Source of the DNA: Novosphingobium sp.
GTDB taxonomy: Bacteria > Pseudomonadota > Alphaproteobacteria > Sphingomonadales > Sphingomonadaceae
Direction: 5' to 3'
Assembly: GCA_016719755.1 (NCBI GenBank)
Contig: JADJYM010000012.1
Span: 501,001-565,000, forward strand
DNA length: 64,000 bases
Shown here: piece after piece, positions 8,507 through 16,416 of the stretch
Layout: each line of letters starts with the position of its first letter
Numbering within the stretch: the first letter of the stretch is position 1
Program-made: the position numbers and the translations under genes
Notes under the pieces: model-generated
The model's database searches: none
What the model was told of the DNA's origin: nothing
Seen by the model: only the letters and a program-made list of their open reading frames with translations

Positions 8507-9295
8507 CTAGCTGCCGAGCGAATCGACCACCCGGACGCCCTCGCCCTCGCTGGTCCAGGTGGCGTTGGCATTGGTGAGGTGCAGGCGCCAGTGGGCCACG
8601 GCTTCCTCGACATTGCCCGCCTCGATCAGATCGACGACCTTGATGTAGGACTTCAGACCCGCGCGGTGGCTTTTCTGCCGCTGTTCGCGGCTGCGCGGGT
8701 AGCGCTTCTGGAATTCGACCTGGTGCTTGCCGGCCAGATTGAGCAGCATCCGGCTGAGGAAGGTGATGGTCTTCAGGCCCGTCGCCGCGACCAGCGCCTG
8801 GTGGAAGGTTTCGACCTTCTCGATAAAGGCCTCATGGTTGTCTGCATCAAGCAGGCGGCCCATCTGTGCCAGCAGCGCGCGCAGATCGCCGATCGCGCCG
8901 CGCCCCTTGTCGGTGGCCAGCCAGCGCACCACGGAAGGTTCGATTGCCAGCCGCGCCTGGTAAAGGTCGGCGATGGTCGTGCCCTGCGATTCCAGCACGT
9001 AACCGGCATAGCGCGACACCAGATCGACCGAGGGCTTGTGGACCTTGGCCCCGGTGCGCGAACCGCGCACCACGCTGATCAGCCCTTCCGCCTCAAGGAT
9101 GCGGAAAGCTTCGCGCAGGGTCGGGCGCGAAATGCCAAGGGTTTCCATGAGCTGACCTTCGGGGGGAAGCGAATCGCCCTCGCCAATCTCCCCGCGCACG
9201 ATCTGGGCACGGATCTTGTCCGCCACGATTTCGCTGGTTTTGGGCACGTGAATACGCTGGGGCAAGCCGAAATCATCGTCCGAGCCAAGCGCCAT
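8507..9295 (-). CDS. GntR-family (FCD/FadR subfamily) transcriptional regulator
   Basis: 262 aa. A winged-helix domain occupies about residues 15-80 (VADKIRAQIVRGEIGEGDSL, then SRPTLREAFRILEAEGLI). A helical FCD ligand-binding domain follows, from about 100 to 245. FCD regulators respond to organic acids or CoA esters and usually repress the neighbouring catabolic genes. The gene sits inside the island, preceded by a palindrome at 9340-9359 that recurs upstream of two other genes, so it is probably autoregulated and controls the island. The ligand is unknown. Confidence 0.9.
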   Translation of the reverse strand: MALGSDDDFGLPQRIHVPKTSEIVADKIRAQIVRGEIGEGDSLPPEGQLMETLGISRPTLREAFRILEAEGLISVVRGSRTGAKVHKPSVDLVSRYAGYVLESQGTTIADLYQARLAIEPSVVRWLATDKGRGAIGDLRALLAQMGRLLDADNHEAFIEKVETFHQALVAATGLKTITFLSRMLLNLAGKHQVEFQKRYPRSREQRQKSHRAGLKSYIKVVDLIEAGNVEEAVAHWRLHLTNANATWTSEGEGVRVVDSLGS

Positions 9296-9339
9296 CGCCT
9301 ATTCCCCTCCGCCCAAACGGCGGCTTCCGCGCCGCTAGA

Positions 9340-9359
9340 TAGTAAACTTGGTTTTACAA
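9340..9359. promoter_or_regulatory. candidate FCD/GntR operator, site B (autoregulatory)
   Basis: TAGTAAACTTGGTTTTACAA lies 45 bp upstream of the GntR gene start. On the minus strand TTGTAAAACCA matches TNGTNNNACNA exactly, and the 20-mer is an imperfect palindrome sharing 16 of 20 bases with site A at 1812-1831. Confidence 0.55.
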
Positions 9360-9388
9360 CTAAAGGGATTTCTGGACGTGAGGCGGAC

Positions 9389-10249
9389 TTATCCACCAAA
9401 CGAAAGACCCTCGTTGAGCGTCCACTTGCCGTTTCGCCCCCGCACCCAGCCTCCCGCGGCCCAGGTGCCGCCGTCCACCGGCAGAGTGATCCCCGTTACA
9501 TAGCTCGCCAGCGCAGAGCAAAGAAAAACCGCCGCATCGCCGCATTCGGTATCGATCCCTTCACGCCCCAGCGGGATCAGGCGGTTCATCGCGTCGACCT
9601 CGTCCGCGTCGCGCTGGCGCCAGCTGGCCGGGTCGACCGGACCGCTGCGATTGCCCTGGTTGCCCGGGGTAACGGTATGATCGGGAGCCAGGCAGTTGAC
9701 CCGGATGCCATGGCCCGAAAGCTCAATAGCCATCGACTTGGTGAAGCTGACCATCCCGGCCTTGCACGCGGCATAGACTGCGAAATTTGGCGCGGCGCGC
9801 TCTGCCTCGATCGAGGCGACGTTCAGGATCGCCCCGCCCTTCGCCCCGCGGATCATCAGCGGCGCGGCCGCGTGGGTTGCCGCCAGCATCGACACAAGAT
9901 TGATGTCGATATGTCGCCGCCAGCTGCGCTCGCTCTGCTCAAGGAACGGCCGCCCCGAAACCCCGCCGGCATTGTTGACCAGGATGTCGAGCCGTCCGAA
10001 CCGGGCATCGGTCGCGGCAATCGCGGTGCGGATCGCCTCGGCATCCATCGCGTCTCCGGGGATGGCCAGGGCCTCGCGGCCCAGTTCGCGGATCCGCGCG
10101 GCGGTTTCCTTGGCGCGCTCGGGCACGATCTCGAACACGGCGACGTCCGCGCCCGCTTCGGCCAGCCCCAGCGCGATGGCCCTCCCGATCCCGCCACCCC
10201 CGGCAGTGACGAAGGCGACCTGTCCGTCCAGGCGTCCGCGCGTATTCAT
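9389..10249 (-). CDS. SDR-family NAD(P)-dependent oxidoreductase
   Basis: 286 aa. The TAGGGGIGRA Rossmann motif is at about 16-25, NNAGG at about 91, and the catalytic pair is YAACK with an upstream Ser in NVASIEAERAAPNF. The C-terminus is longer than usual after the PVDGG motif. Start ATG 10249 has GAGGAGC upstream. It lies between the VOC gene and the GntR gene on the same strand. Probable role: oxidation or reduction of a hydroxyl or keto group in the island's pathway. The substrate is not predictable. Confidence 0.85.
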   Translation of the reverse strand: MNTRGRLDGQVAFVTAGGGGIGRAIALGLAEAGADVAVFEIVPERAKETAARIRELGREALAIPGDAMDAEAIRTAIAATDARFGRLDILVNNAGGVSGRPFLEQSERSWRRHIDINLVSMLAATHAAAPLMIRGAKGGAILNVASIEAERAAPNFAVYAACKAGMVSFTKSMAIELSGHGIRVNCLAPDHTVTPGNQGNRSGPVDPASWRQRDADEVDAMNRLIPLGREGIDTECGDAAVFLCSALASYVTGITLPVDGGTWAAGGWVRGRNGKWTLNEGLSFGG

Positions 10250-10261
10250 GGGTCTTGCTCC

Positions 10262-10690
10262 TCAGGCGCCGCGAAAGGTGCGGCAATATTCGATGCGGTG
10301 GCCATCCGGATCGCGCAGGTAGAAGAACTCCGCGTCCTTGCCCTGCCTGATGCCATCGGCGTCAATCGGGAAACCCGGCGTCTCGCTATCGTCGAACCGC
10401 GCGCCGCGCTGCGCCAGTTCGCGGCGCAGCGGTGCGAGCGGCTGGCGGGTCATCAGCGCCATGCCGACGCGCTGGTCACCCACGGCAGCGCCCTGCTTCG
10501 CCGGCAGCAGCCAGACCTTCACCCCGCCAAGCCGGAAACAGGCCATGGCCGTAGCCTTGCCTGCAAGCGTCCGGTCCTCGCCCCGAAACAGCGGCTCGGC
10601 CCCGAACACCCGCGAATACCAGGCGATCGACGCCTCTAGATCGGCAACCCGCAGGTTGAGATCGAGTTTCGCGTCGAGCGGATCAGTCAT
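10262..10690 (-). CDS. VOC (glyoxalase/extradiol dioxygenase fold) family protein
   Basis: 142 aa from ATG 10690; an upstream TTG would add one residue. The pattern LNLRVADLEASIAWYSRVFG near the start and the terminal EFFYLRDPDGHRIEYCRTF are typical of a VOC unit, with the metal-binding Glu in HRIEY. Members include glyoxalases, epimerases and ring-cleavage enzymes; length and sequence do not discriminate. The start overlaps the end of the following SDR-like gene by 8 nt, so the genes are co-transcribed. Confidence 0.78.
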   Translation of the reverse strand: MTDPLDAKLDLNLRVADLEASIAWYSRVFGAEPLFRGEDRTLAGKATAMACFRLGGVKVWLLPAKQGAAVGDQRVGMALMTRQPLAPLRRELAQRGARFDDSETPGFPIDADGIRQGKDAEFFYLRDPDGHRIEYCRTFRGA

Positions 10691-11183
10691 CAAGCCCGAC
10701 GCCCATTACCGCGCCCGTCACATAGGCCGCATAGTCGCTGGCGAGATAGGCGACGAGATTGCCCAGCGTTTCGCCCCGGTCATGGGTCTGCACCGTGTTC
10801 ACCCGGATACCGTCGCGCGCCCATTCGACGCCAAGCGTCTTGGTGAGATTGCCAAGCGCCCCTCCGGCGGCGGCCTGGTCCGCGCCCAGCGCCTGTTCGG
10901 GCGCGCCGACAAAGACAATCGCCCCGCCGCGCCGCGCCGCGCGGCGATGGGCGGCGAAATCCTGCGCCAGCAGGAAGCGCTGATCGAGCCCGGCATCAAG
11001 CGTCGCGCGCCATTGATCATGAGTAAGCTTGTGCGCGGGCACGTCCCGAGGCTGGGGCGCGACGTGGATCAGCACGTCGCAATCAGCCTGATCGACCAGT
11101 TCTGCTCCCTGCGCCTCGAGGGCGGCGGCAATGGCCGGACTGTCCCCCGCCAGGCGGGCGGTCTTGCCTGTCAGCCAGCCCAT
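10683..11183 (-). CDS. short SDR-like protein lacking the catalytic residues
   Basis: 166 aa, two thirds of a normal SDR. The N-terminus TGKTARLAGDSPAIAAALEA replaces the TGxxxGxG cofactor motif, and the region where YxxxK should be reads LGADQAAAGGALGNLTK, lacking both Tyr and Lys. The C-terminal YVTGAVMGVGLDD keeps the SDR end signature. Start ATG 11183 shares its A with the upstream SDR stop (TGATG). It is probably a non-catalytic partner or a decayed paralogue of the adjacent SDR; heterodimeric SDRs with one inactive subunit are known. There is no frame break, so it is not an obvious pseudogene. Confidence 0.65.
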   Translation of the reverse strand: MGWLTGKTARLAGDSPAIAAALEAQGAELVDQADCDVLIHVAPQPRDVPAHKLTHDQWRATLDAGLDQRFLLAQDFAAHRRAARRGGAIVFVGAPEQALGADQAAAGGALGNLTKTLGVEWARDGIRVNTVQTHDRGETLGNLVAYLASDYAAYVTGAVMGVGLDD

Positions 11184-12064
11184 CAGCGCCACCCCCACGG
11201 ACCTTCGGCGCGTTCGCGCGGCGGGATGTAATCGGGCATCATCAGCGAGCGGCGCAGGCTTTCCCCTCCGTCCTGCAGGATTACCTGCCCGGTAAGCCCG
11301 CCCAGCAGATCGGTGCAGGTCATGGCCGAGAGCCAGCCGAACTCGTAAATCGAGCCGGTCCGGCCGGCGGGGATCATGTTCTGCAGCGCTTCGGTCCCGC
11401 CCTCGCGCCGCCCGGCGGTGGAAGTGGCGTGGGGAAAGAACCCGGCTGCGATCGCATTGACGCGGATGCCGTGCGGCGCCCAGTCGCGCGCCAGCTTGCG
11501 GGTCATGGTCGCCTGCGCGGTCTTGGCGGCGGCGGAGTGGGCATCGCCCGGAAAGCCGGTCCAGATGTACTGCGCCGAATTGATCACGATCGCCCCACCC
11601 TGACCGGCGGCAATTCTGCGCCGCGCGAACTCGGCCGAGCACAGGAAGGTTCCGTCGATGGCGATCCGCGTCACCGCGTTCCAGGCATTGGCCGAAATGT
11701 CCTGGGCCAGGATGGGAAAGTTCGCGCCCGCGTTGTTGGCCAGCAGGCTGACCGCCCCCAGCACCCGCTCCGCTTCGTCAAAGGCAGCAGAGATCTGTTC
11801 CGGCAGGCGCACGTCGCAGCTCATCGCGTGGACCTGTCCGCCCAGCGCCCCGATCTGGTGGGCGCCGTCTTCGGCCTTTTCAAGACTGCGACCCATCACC
11901 GCAACCCGCGCCCCGCCCTGCGCAAAGGCGCGCGCCATGGCCAGCCCCATGCCCGAGCCGCCGCCAGTGACCAGCGCGGTCTGCCCGGCGAACACGTCGG
12001 CAGGATAGGGCGGCTCCTCGAACGGGGGCGGCAGGGCCACGATATGGTGGGCTGGTACAAGCAT
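11183..12064 (-). CDS. SDR-family oxidoreductase
   Basis: 293 aa from ATG 12064, chosen because GGGAGA lies 8 nt upstream; a longer frame from 12094 lacks a ribosome site. It carries TGGGSGMG (about residues 33-40) and NNAG, with SAQYIWTGFPGDAHSAAAKTA at the active-site position, where the usual Tyr is replaced by His in HSAAAK. That resembles dienoyl-CoA reductase-like SDRs, which use other residues. It is the first gene of a leftward operon with the short SDR and the VOC gene, divergent from the SMP-30 gene over a shared promoter region. An enoyl- or dienoyl-CoA reductase is possible but unproven. Confidence 0.75.
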   Translation of the reverse strand: MLVPAHHIVALPPPFEEPPYPADVFAGQTALVTGGGSGMGLAMARAFAQGGARVAVMGRSLEKAEDGAHQIGALGGQVHAMSCDVRLPEQISAAFDEAERVLGAVSLLANNAGANFPILAQDISANAWNAVTRIAIDGTFLCSAEFARRRIAAGQGGAIVINSAQYIWTGFPGDAHSAAAKTAQATMTRKLARDWAPHGIRVNAIAAGFFPHATSTAGRREGGTEALQNMIPAGRTGSIYEFGWLSAMTCTDLLGGLTGQVILQDGGESLRRSLMMPDYIPPRERAEGPWGWR

Positions 12065-12118
12065 GCTAAAAGTCTCCCGAACGCAGGGTTGCAAGCCGTG
12101 CGGGAGAGTGTCAAGACC

Positions 12119-12138
12119 TGTCTAACCAGGTAATACAG
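12119..12138. promoter_or_regulatory. candidate FCD/GntR operator, site C (divergent promoter)
   Basis: TGTCTAACCAGGTAATACAG lies between the divergent SDR (start 12064) and SMP-30 (start 12148) genes. The core ACCAGGT and the right half match site A; the left half is degenerate (13 of 20 identical). It ends 9 bp before the SMP-30 ATG, overlapping its ribosome-site region. Confidence 0.4.
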
Positions 12139-12147
12139 GAGAGGCTG

Positions 12148-13005
12148 ATGGAGATCATTGCGGAAGGGCTCGCGTTTCCGGAAGGACCGGTGGTCATGGG
12201 CGATGGCTCGGTCATCGTCGTCGAACTGTCGGGCGGGCGGATCACCCGCTGCTGGAACGGGCGCAAGGAAACCGTGTGCGAGATCGGCGGCGGCCCGAAC
12301 GGCGCGGCGATCGGCCCCGACGGCGCGCTGTGGGTCTGCAACAACGGCGGGCTAGACATCGCGAAGTTCCAGAACGCCAGCGGCCCCGGAAACGAGGGCC
12401 GGATCGAGCGGATCGACCTTTCGACCGGCAGGTGCGAGCGGGTCTATGACAGCTGCGACGGTCTGGCGCTGCAGGCCCCCAACGATCTGGTGTTCGATGC
12501 CGATGGACGGCTGTGGTTCACCGACCTTGGCAAGTCGGTCGACGGACACCACACCCCCAGCGGGCTGTTCACCGCCCTGACCGACGGCACTTCGATCAAG
12601 GCGATCCACCGCCGCGCGGTATCCTACAACGGGATCGGCCTCTCCCCCGATGGCCAATACGTCTACTGCGCCGATACCCACCAGGCGCGGCTCTGGCGGT
12701 TCGAGCGCAAGGTGGAATCGCAGCGCCCGACCTGGATCGCAACCGCGCCCGGCCCCTGCGGGTTCGACAGCCTGGCAGTGACGGCGGCGGGCAACATCTG
12801 CGTCGCCACGCTGTTCACTGGCGGGATCACCACGATCACGCCTGAGGGCGCAACCCGCCACCGCGCCTTCGACGATACCTATGTCACCAACATCGCATTC
12901 GGGGGCGAGGACATGGGGGACGCCTGGATTACCCTTTCCAGCAGCGGCCAGCTGATCCGAACCCGCTGGGACGAACCGGGCCTGAGGCTGCACTTCAATG
13001 GCTGA
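12148..13005 (+). CDS. SMP-30/gluconolactonase/LRE-like beta-propeller lactonase
   Basis: 285 aa. The start MEIIAEGLAFPEGPV carries the metal-ligand Glu of SMP-30 enzymes (FPEGP), followed by GGGPNGAAIGPDGALWVCNN (metal-binding Asn), LQAPNDLVFDADGRLWFTD and YNGIGLSPDGQYVY, that is, propeller blades with the expected Asn/Asp ligands. It probably hydrolyses a lactone intermediate. Start ATG 12148 has AGGAGAGG upstream. It is the first gene of a rightward operon with the SnoaL, MarR, phosphotransferase, acyl-CoA dehydrogenase, SDR and quinone oxidoreductase genes. Confidence 0.88.
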   Translation: MEIIAEGLAFPEGPVVMGDGSVIVVELSGGRITRCWNGRKETVCEIGGGPNGAAIGPDGALWVCNNGGLDIAKFQNASGPGNEGRIERIDLSTGRCERVYDSCDGLALQAPNDLVFDADGRLWFTDLGKSVDGHHTPSGLFTALTDGTSIKAIHRRAVSYNGIGLSPDGQYVYCADTHQARLWRFERKVESQRPTWIATAPGPCGFDSLAVTAAGNICVATLFTGGITTITPEGATRHRAFDDTYVTNIAFGGEDMGDAWITLSSSGQLIRTRWDEPGLRLHFNG

Positions 13006-13423
13006 CCTTGCCGGGGACCGCGACGCGATCCGCCACCTGCTGGCCTCCTATACCTACAACGGTGACCGCGGGCGGATCGACGGCCTTGCCGCCTGCTTCG
13101 CCGGGGACGGAACGCTGGAGTTTCCCGGCGCGCTGGCGACCGGTCCGGCGGCAATCGTCGCGGCGCTGACCGCAGGCGGGCCAGCCGATCCCGCGCGAAC
13201 CTTCGTGCGCCACCACATCACCAATCCGCTGGTCGAGGTGGACGGGGACAGTGCCACCGCGCGCAGCTATTTTACGGTCTACAGCAACAACGGACCCGAC
13301 CACGCCGGAACCTACAACGACCGGCTGGTCAGGACTGCGGAGGGCTGGCGGTTCGCTCACCGGCAGGTGCGGATCGACTGGCAATCCCCCGTCACCCTGT
13401 TCAGAGCGATGACCACGCGCTGA
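12998..13423 (+). CDS. SnoaL/NTF2-like family protein
   Basis: 141 aa alpha+beta cone-fold protein. The start DRDAIRHLLASYTYNGDRGRIDGLAACFAGDG is typical of SnoaL_4-type proteins (ring dehydratases, hydroxylase small subunits, isomerases), and the central FVRHHITNPLVEV His pair resembles that class. It overlaps the lactonase gene by 8 nt, so the two are translationally coupled and act in the same pathway. The reaction is uncertain. Confidence 0.75.
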   Translation: MADLAGDRDAIRHLLASYTYNGDRGRIDGLAACFAGDGTLEFPGALATGPAAIVAALTAGGPADPARTFVRHHITNPLVEVDGDSATARSYFTVYSNNGPDHAGTYNDRLVRTAEGWRFAHRQVRIDWQSPVTLFRAMTTR

Positions 13424-13431
13424 GAATTATT

Positions 13432-13466
13432 TGACACTTTAGTGTCATTTCGACACATTGTTGTCA
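13432..13466 (+). promoter_or_regulatory. tandem MarR-type operators with probable promoter
   Basis: The perfect 16-bp palindrome TGACACTTTAGTGTCA (13432-13447) is followed 19 bp later by a similar imperfect one, CGACACATTGTTGTCA (13451-13466), which runs into the MarR start codon. TTGACA at 13431-13436 is a perfect -35 hexamer, with a weak -10 (CACATT, 13454-13459) at 17-bp spacing. The expected transcript start falls at or next to the ATG, so the message may be leaderless. Autorepression by the MarR protein is inferred. Confidence 0.6.
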
Positions 13467-13927
13467 TGTCTGAACAGCGATTCTCCGATTTCGAGCGCTT
13501 CGCCGACGAGGTGGCGCGGCTGCGCGGGCGGATGCGCGCGCTGTTCGCCGAAGTGCGGGCCGAGGCGGGCCTCGCGGAAATGGAACTCACGGTCCTCACC
13601 GCCACGGTCAACGCCGCAAAGGCGCCGACCGCCGCGCAGATCGGGCGAAGCCTTGGCCACCCCCGGCAGGTGGTGCAACGCGCCGCCAACCGCCTTGCCG
13701 AGCTGGGGCTGGTCGAGTTTGCGGACAATCCGGACCACAAGCGCGCCTCGCTGATCGTGGCGACCAATGCGGGACGCGTGCTCAAGGCCGCCGACCACGC
13801 CCGCGCCCAGGCGATCACCGCCGATCTGCTTGCGCGGATCGATGCCCGCGCCTTTGCCGAGGCAGCCGATCGGCTGGGCGCGATCCGCGCCGAAATCGAA
13901 GCCTATCTGCGGGAGAGCGCAGCATGA
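13466..13927 (+). CDS. MarR-family transcriptional regulator
   Basis: 153 aa from ATG 13466; a GTG 24 nt upstream is possible but lies inside the palindromes. A winged-helix domain spans about 30-105: APTAAQIGRSLGHPRQVVQR is the recognition region, and DHKRASLIVATNAGR is the wing. It probably represses its own gene and the downstream phosphotransferase and acyl-CoA dehydrogenase genes through the paired operators in front of it. The inducer is likely a pathway ligand or its CoA ester, which is inference. Confidence 0.88.
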   Translation: MSEQRFSDFERFADEVARLRGRMRALFAEVRAEAGLAEMELTVLTATVNAAKAPTAAQIGRSLGHPRQVVQRAANRLAELGLVEFADNPDHKRASLIVATNAGRVLKAADHARAQAITADLLARIDARAFAEAADRLGAIRAEIEAYLRESAA

Positions 13928-14991
13928 CCGTTCCAGCCGAACTCGCCGATGTCGAGCGCCTGACCGCCTGGCTGGATACCCATATCCCGGAACTGGGCAG
14001 CGGTCCGCTGCGGGTCGAGCAGCTTCACGGCGGCACGTCCAACGTGATCCTGACCCTCGACCGGGGCGACGAGCGCAACATGGTGCTGCGCCGCCCGCCA
14101 GCCGTGCCCCCGCCGGGCAGCGAAAAGGGAGTGCTGCGCGAGGCACGGGTGCTGACCGCGCTCAACGGCACGCCGGTGCCGCACCCCCACTGCTTCGGCG
14201 CCTGCGAGGATAACGGCGTGATCGGCGCGCCGTTCTACGTCATGGAGCGCGTACCCGGCTGGGCTGCAGAACTGCGCGACGAGCACATCTTTCACCGCGC
14301 GCCGTTCGACAAGGCCCCGTGCGAGTACGGCATCGCCTATGCCATGGTCGATGGCCTGATCGCGCTTGCCAATGTCGATTACCGCGCGGTCGGCCTCGAA
14401 GGCTTTGGCAAACCGGACAATTTCCTTGAGCGGCAAGTCGATCGCTGGGAAGGGCAGATCCGCTCCTACCCGGCACTTTACGGCACCGAGTGGCGCGAGA
14501 TCCCCGGATTCGCTTACGCCCGCGACTGGCTGCGTGATCATCTGCCCGATGATTTCCAACCCGGGATAATCCACGGCGATGTCGGCACCCCCAACGCCCT
14601 CTTCGCCTTCGACCGTCCCGCCCGCCTGACCGCGCTGATCGACTGGGAGCTTTCGACCATCGGCGACCCGCTGATCGACCTGGCCTGGTTCACCGGCCGC
14701 CTGCGCGACGAAGACCGGCCCAGCGAAATTGGCGAGGCGACGCTCTACAACGTGGCCAATTTCCCGACCCGGCAGGAACTGGCCCGCTATTACGCCGCCG
14801 GCACCGGGCGTGATCTGGGCAGCTTCGACTTCTACTGTGTACTCGCCGCCTACAAGAGCGGCTGCATCCTTGAATACAAGGTCGCGCAAAGCGCCGCCGG
14901 AATCCTGCCCCGGCAGACCGGAATCTTTTTCGACAAGCTGGTGCGCGCGGCCTTCGCGCGGGCCGAAATGCTGGCCCGCAAGGCGGGCTGA
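13924..14991 (+). CDS. phosphotransferase (APH/ACAD10-like kinase fold)
   Basis: 355 aa. The GGTSNVILTL segment near residue 38 is the P-loop-like strand of the APH fold. The catalytic loop HGDVGTPN is at about 217-224, and the metal-binding motif LIDWELSTIGDPLIDLAW follows. Proteins of this type occur next to acyl-CoA dehydrogenases (fused in eukaryotic ACAD10/11), where phosphorylation of a 4-hydroxyacyl-CoA precedes elimination. Here it directly precedes an acyl-CoA dehydrogenase gene, supporting a 4-hydroxy acid degradation step by analogy. The start overlaps the MarR stop as ATGA. Confidence 0.85.
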   Translation: MTVPAELADVERLTAWLDTHIPELGSGPLRVEQLHGGTSNVILTLDRGDERNMVLRRPPAVPPPGSEKGVLREARVLTALNGTPVPHPHCFGACEDNGVIGAPFYVMERVPGWAAELRDEHIFHRAPFDKAPCEYGIAYAMVDGLIALANVDYRAVGLEGFGKPDNFLERQVDRWEGQIRSYPALYGTEWREIPGFAYARDWLRDHLPDDFQPGIIHGDVGTPNALFAFDRPARLTALIDWELSTIGDPLIDLAWFTGRLRDEDRPSEIGEATLYNVANFPTRQELARYYAAGTGRDLGSFDFYCVLAAYKSGCILEYKVAQSAAGILPRQTGIFFDKLVRAAFARAEMLARKAG

Positions 14992-14999
14992 GGAGAGCG

Positions 15000-16280
15000 A
15001 TGATGTGGAGTTTCCAGACCGACCCCGAAGTGCAGGCCCAGCTCGACTGGATGCTCGATTTCGTGAAGCGCGAGGTCGAACCGCTTGACTACCGCTTCCC
15101 CGGCCACGGCGCCCCTTATGATGTGGCCAACGCGGAAAGCCGCGCGGCTATCCGGCCCTTGCAGGATGAGGTGAGGAAGCGCGGCCTGTGGGCCTGCCAC
15201 CTTGGCCCGCACCTTGGCGGGCCGGGATATGGCCAGGTCCGTCTCGCGCTGATGAACGAAGTCCTCGGCCGCGCCTACTGGGCGCCCACGGTCTTCGGCA
15301 CCGCCGCGCCCGATACCGGCAATGCCGAAATCCTCGCCCTGTTCGGCACGGATGAGCAGAAAACGACCTACCTGAAGCCGCTGATGGACGGCGATATCGT
15401 CTCGTGCTTTTCCATGACCGAACCGCAGGCCGGAGCCGATCCCAAGGAGTTCATCTGTAGGGCTTGGCAGGACGGCGATGAATGGGTGATCGAGGGCGAG
15501 AAGTGGTTCTCCTCCAACGCCCGCTTCGCTGCTTTCCTGATCGTCATGGCGGTGACCAATCCGGAGAACCCTCCGCACGGGCGGATGAGCATGTTCATCG
15601 TCCCGACCGACACGCCGGGCGTCGAAATCCTGCGCAACGTCAAGACGCTGGGGGACAGCCACCACAGCGATGACGGCACCCACGCCTATATCCGCTACAA
15701 TCAGGTGCGCGTGCCGCTTGATGCGATGCTGGGGGCACCGGGCGAGGGCTTCAAGGTCGCGCAGGCACGGCTTGGCGGAGGCCGTGTCCACCACGCGATG
15801 CGCACGGTCGGCAAGTGCCAGCGCGCGCTCGACATGATGGTCGAACGCGCCAATTCGCGCCGCACCCAGGGCAAGCTGCTGGCCGAACACCAGTTCGTGC
15901 AAGGCATGATCGCCGACAGCTATATAGAGCTGGAACAGTACCGCCTGCTGGTGCTGAAAACCGCGTGGGCGATTGACGAGGTCGAGGCGGGCCGCTCCCC
16001 GCCGGTTGCCCCGCGCACGCTGATCGCGATGTGCAAGGTGCAGATGGCGAAGGTTTACCACGACATCGTCCAGCGCGCGATCCACCTCCACGGCAGCCTG
16101 GGAGTGACGCTGGAACTGCCACTGGCCGACTGGTGGGCGGGCGCCGCCAGCCTTGCGCTCGCCGACGGCCCGACCGAAGTCCACAAGATCCAGGTCGCCA
16201 AGGCCTTGCTCAAGCGCGGACCGGAAGCCCCGGGACTGTTCCCCAGCGAACATATCCCGACCCGGATGGGCTGGGGCTGA
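15000..16280 (+). CDS. acyl-CoA dehydrogenase (ACAD10/11-like)
   Basis: 426 aa. The mid-domain FAD-binding segment CFSMTEPQAGADPKEF and the following GEKWFSSNARFAAFLIVMAV are canonical for the family, and the C-terminal helical domain contains RIHLHGSLGVTLELPL-like sequence (QRAIHLHGSLGVTLELP). It lacks an evident standard catalytic Glu motif, so chain specificity is open. Two tandem ATGs (15000, 15003) follow GGAGAG. Placed after the ACAD10-like kinase gene, it may take part in 4-hydroxyacyl-CoA conversion. FAD-dependent, with electrons going to ETF. Confidence 0.87.
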   Translation: MMWSFQTDPEVQAQLDWMLDFVKREVEPLDYRFPGHGAPYDVANAESRAAIRPLQDEVRKRGLWACHLGPHLGGPGYGQVRLALMNEVLGRAYWAPTVFGTAAPDTGNAEILALFGTDEQKTTYLKPLMDGDIVSCFSMTEPQAGADPKEFICRAWQDGDEWVIEGEKWFSSNARFAAFLIVMAVTNPENPPHGRMSMFIVPTDTPGVEILRNVKTLGDSHHSDDGTHAYIRYNQVRVPLDAMLGAPGEGFKVAQARLGGGRVHHAMRTVGKCQRALDMMVERANSRRTQGKLLAEHQFVQGMIADSYIELEQYRLLVLKTAWAIDEVEAGRSPPVAPRTLIAMCKVQMAKVYHDIVQRAIHLHGSLGVTLELPLADWWAGAASLALADGPTEVHKIQVAKALLKRGPEAPGLFPSEHIPTRMGWG

Positions 16281-16283
16281 TCG

Positions 16284-16401
16284 TCATCCCGGGCCTGACG
16301 ACAGGCTCACGACAGGCTTGACCCGGGGGCGGTGGCGGTAAAACCTGCGCAAAATGGCAAGGCCTGAGCGGCCAGCGATCCCGGCCTGCGCCGGGATGAC
16401 G
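16284..16401. repeat. REP-like palindromic intergenic element
   Basis: The outer parts are inverted copies: CGTCATCCCGG at the left and CCGGGATGACG at the right. The right unit alone forms a perfect hairpin, ATCCCGGC-CTGC-GCCGGGAT (16378-16397). This CGTCATCCCGG unit is a common extragenic palindrome in alphaproteobacteria and separates the acyl-CoA dehydrogenase from the next SDR gene. A similar unit occurs at 41699-41719. Confidence 0.65.
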
Positions 16402-16416
16402 CGAATGAGGAGAGAG

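Noticed and set aside
8441-10639. Long plus-strand open frame (732 codons)
   Set aside because: It lies antisense to the GntR, SDR and VOC genes, has low-complexity Ala/Arg/Gly/His composition and no recognisable domain; a GC-rich shadow frame.
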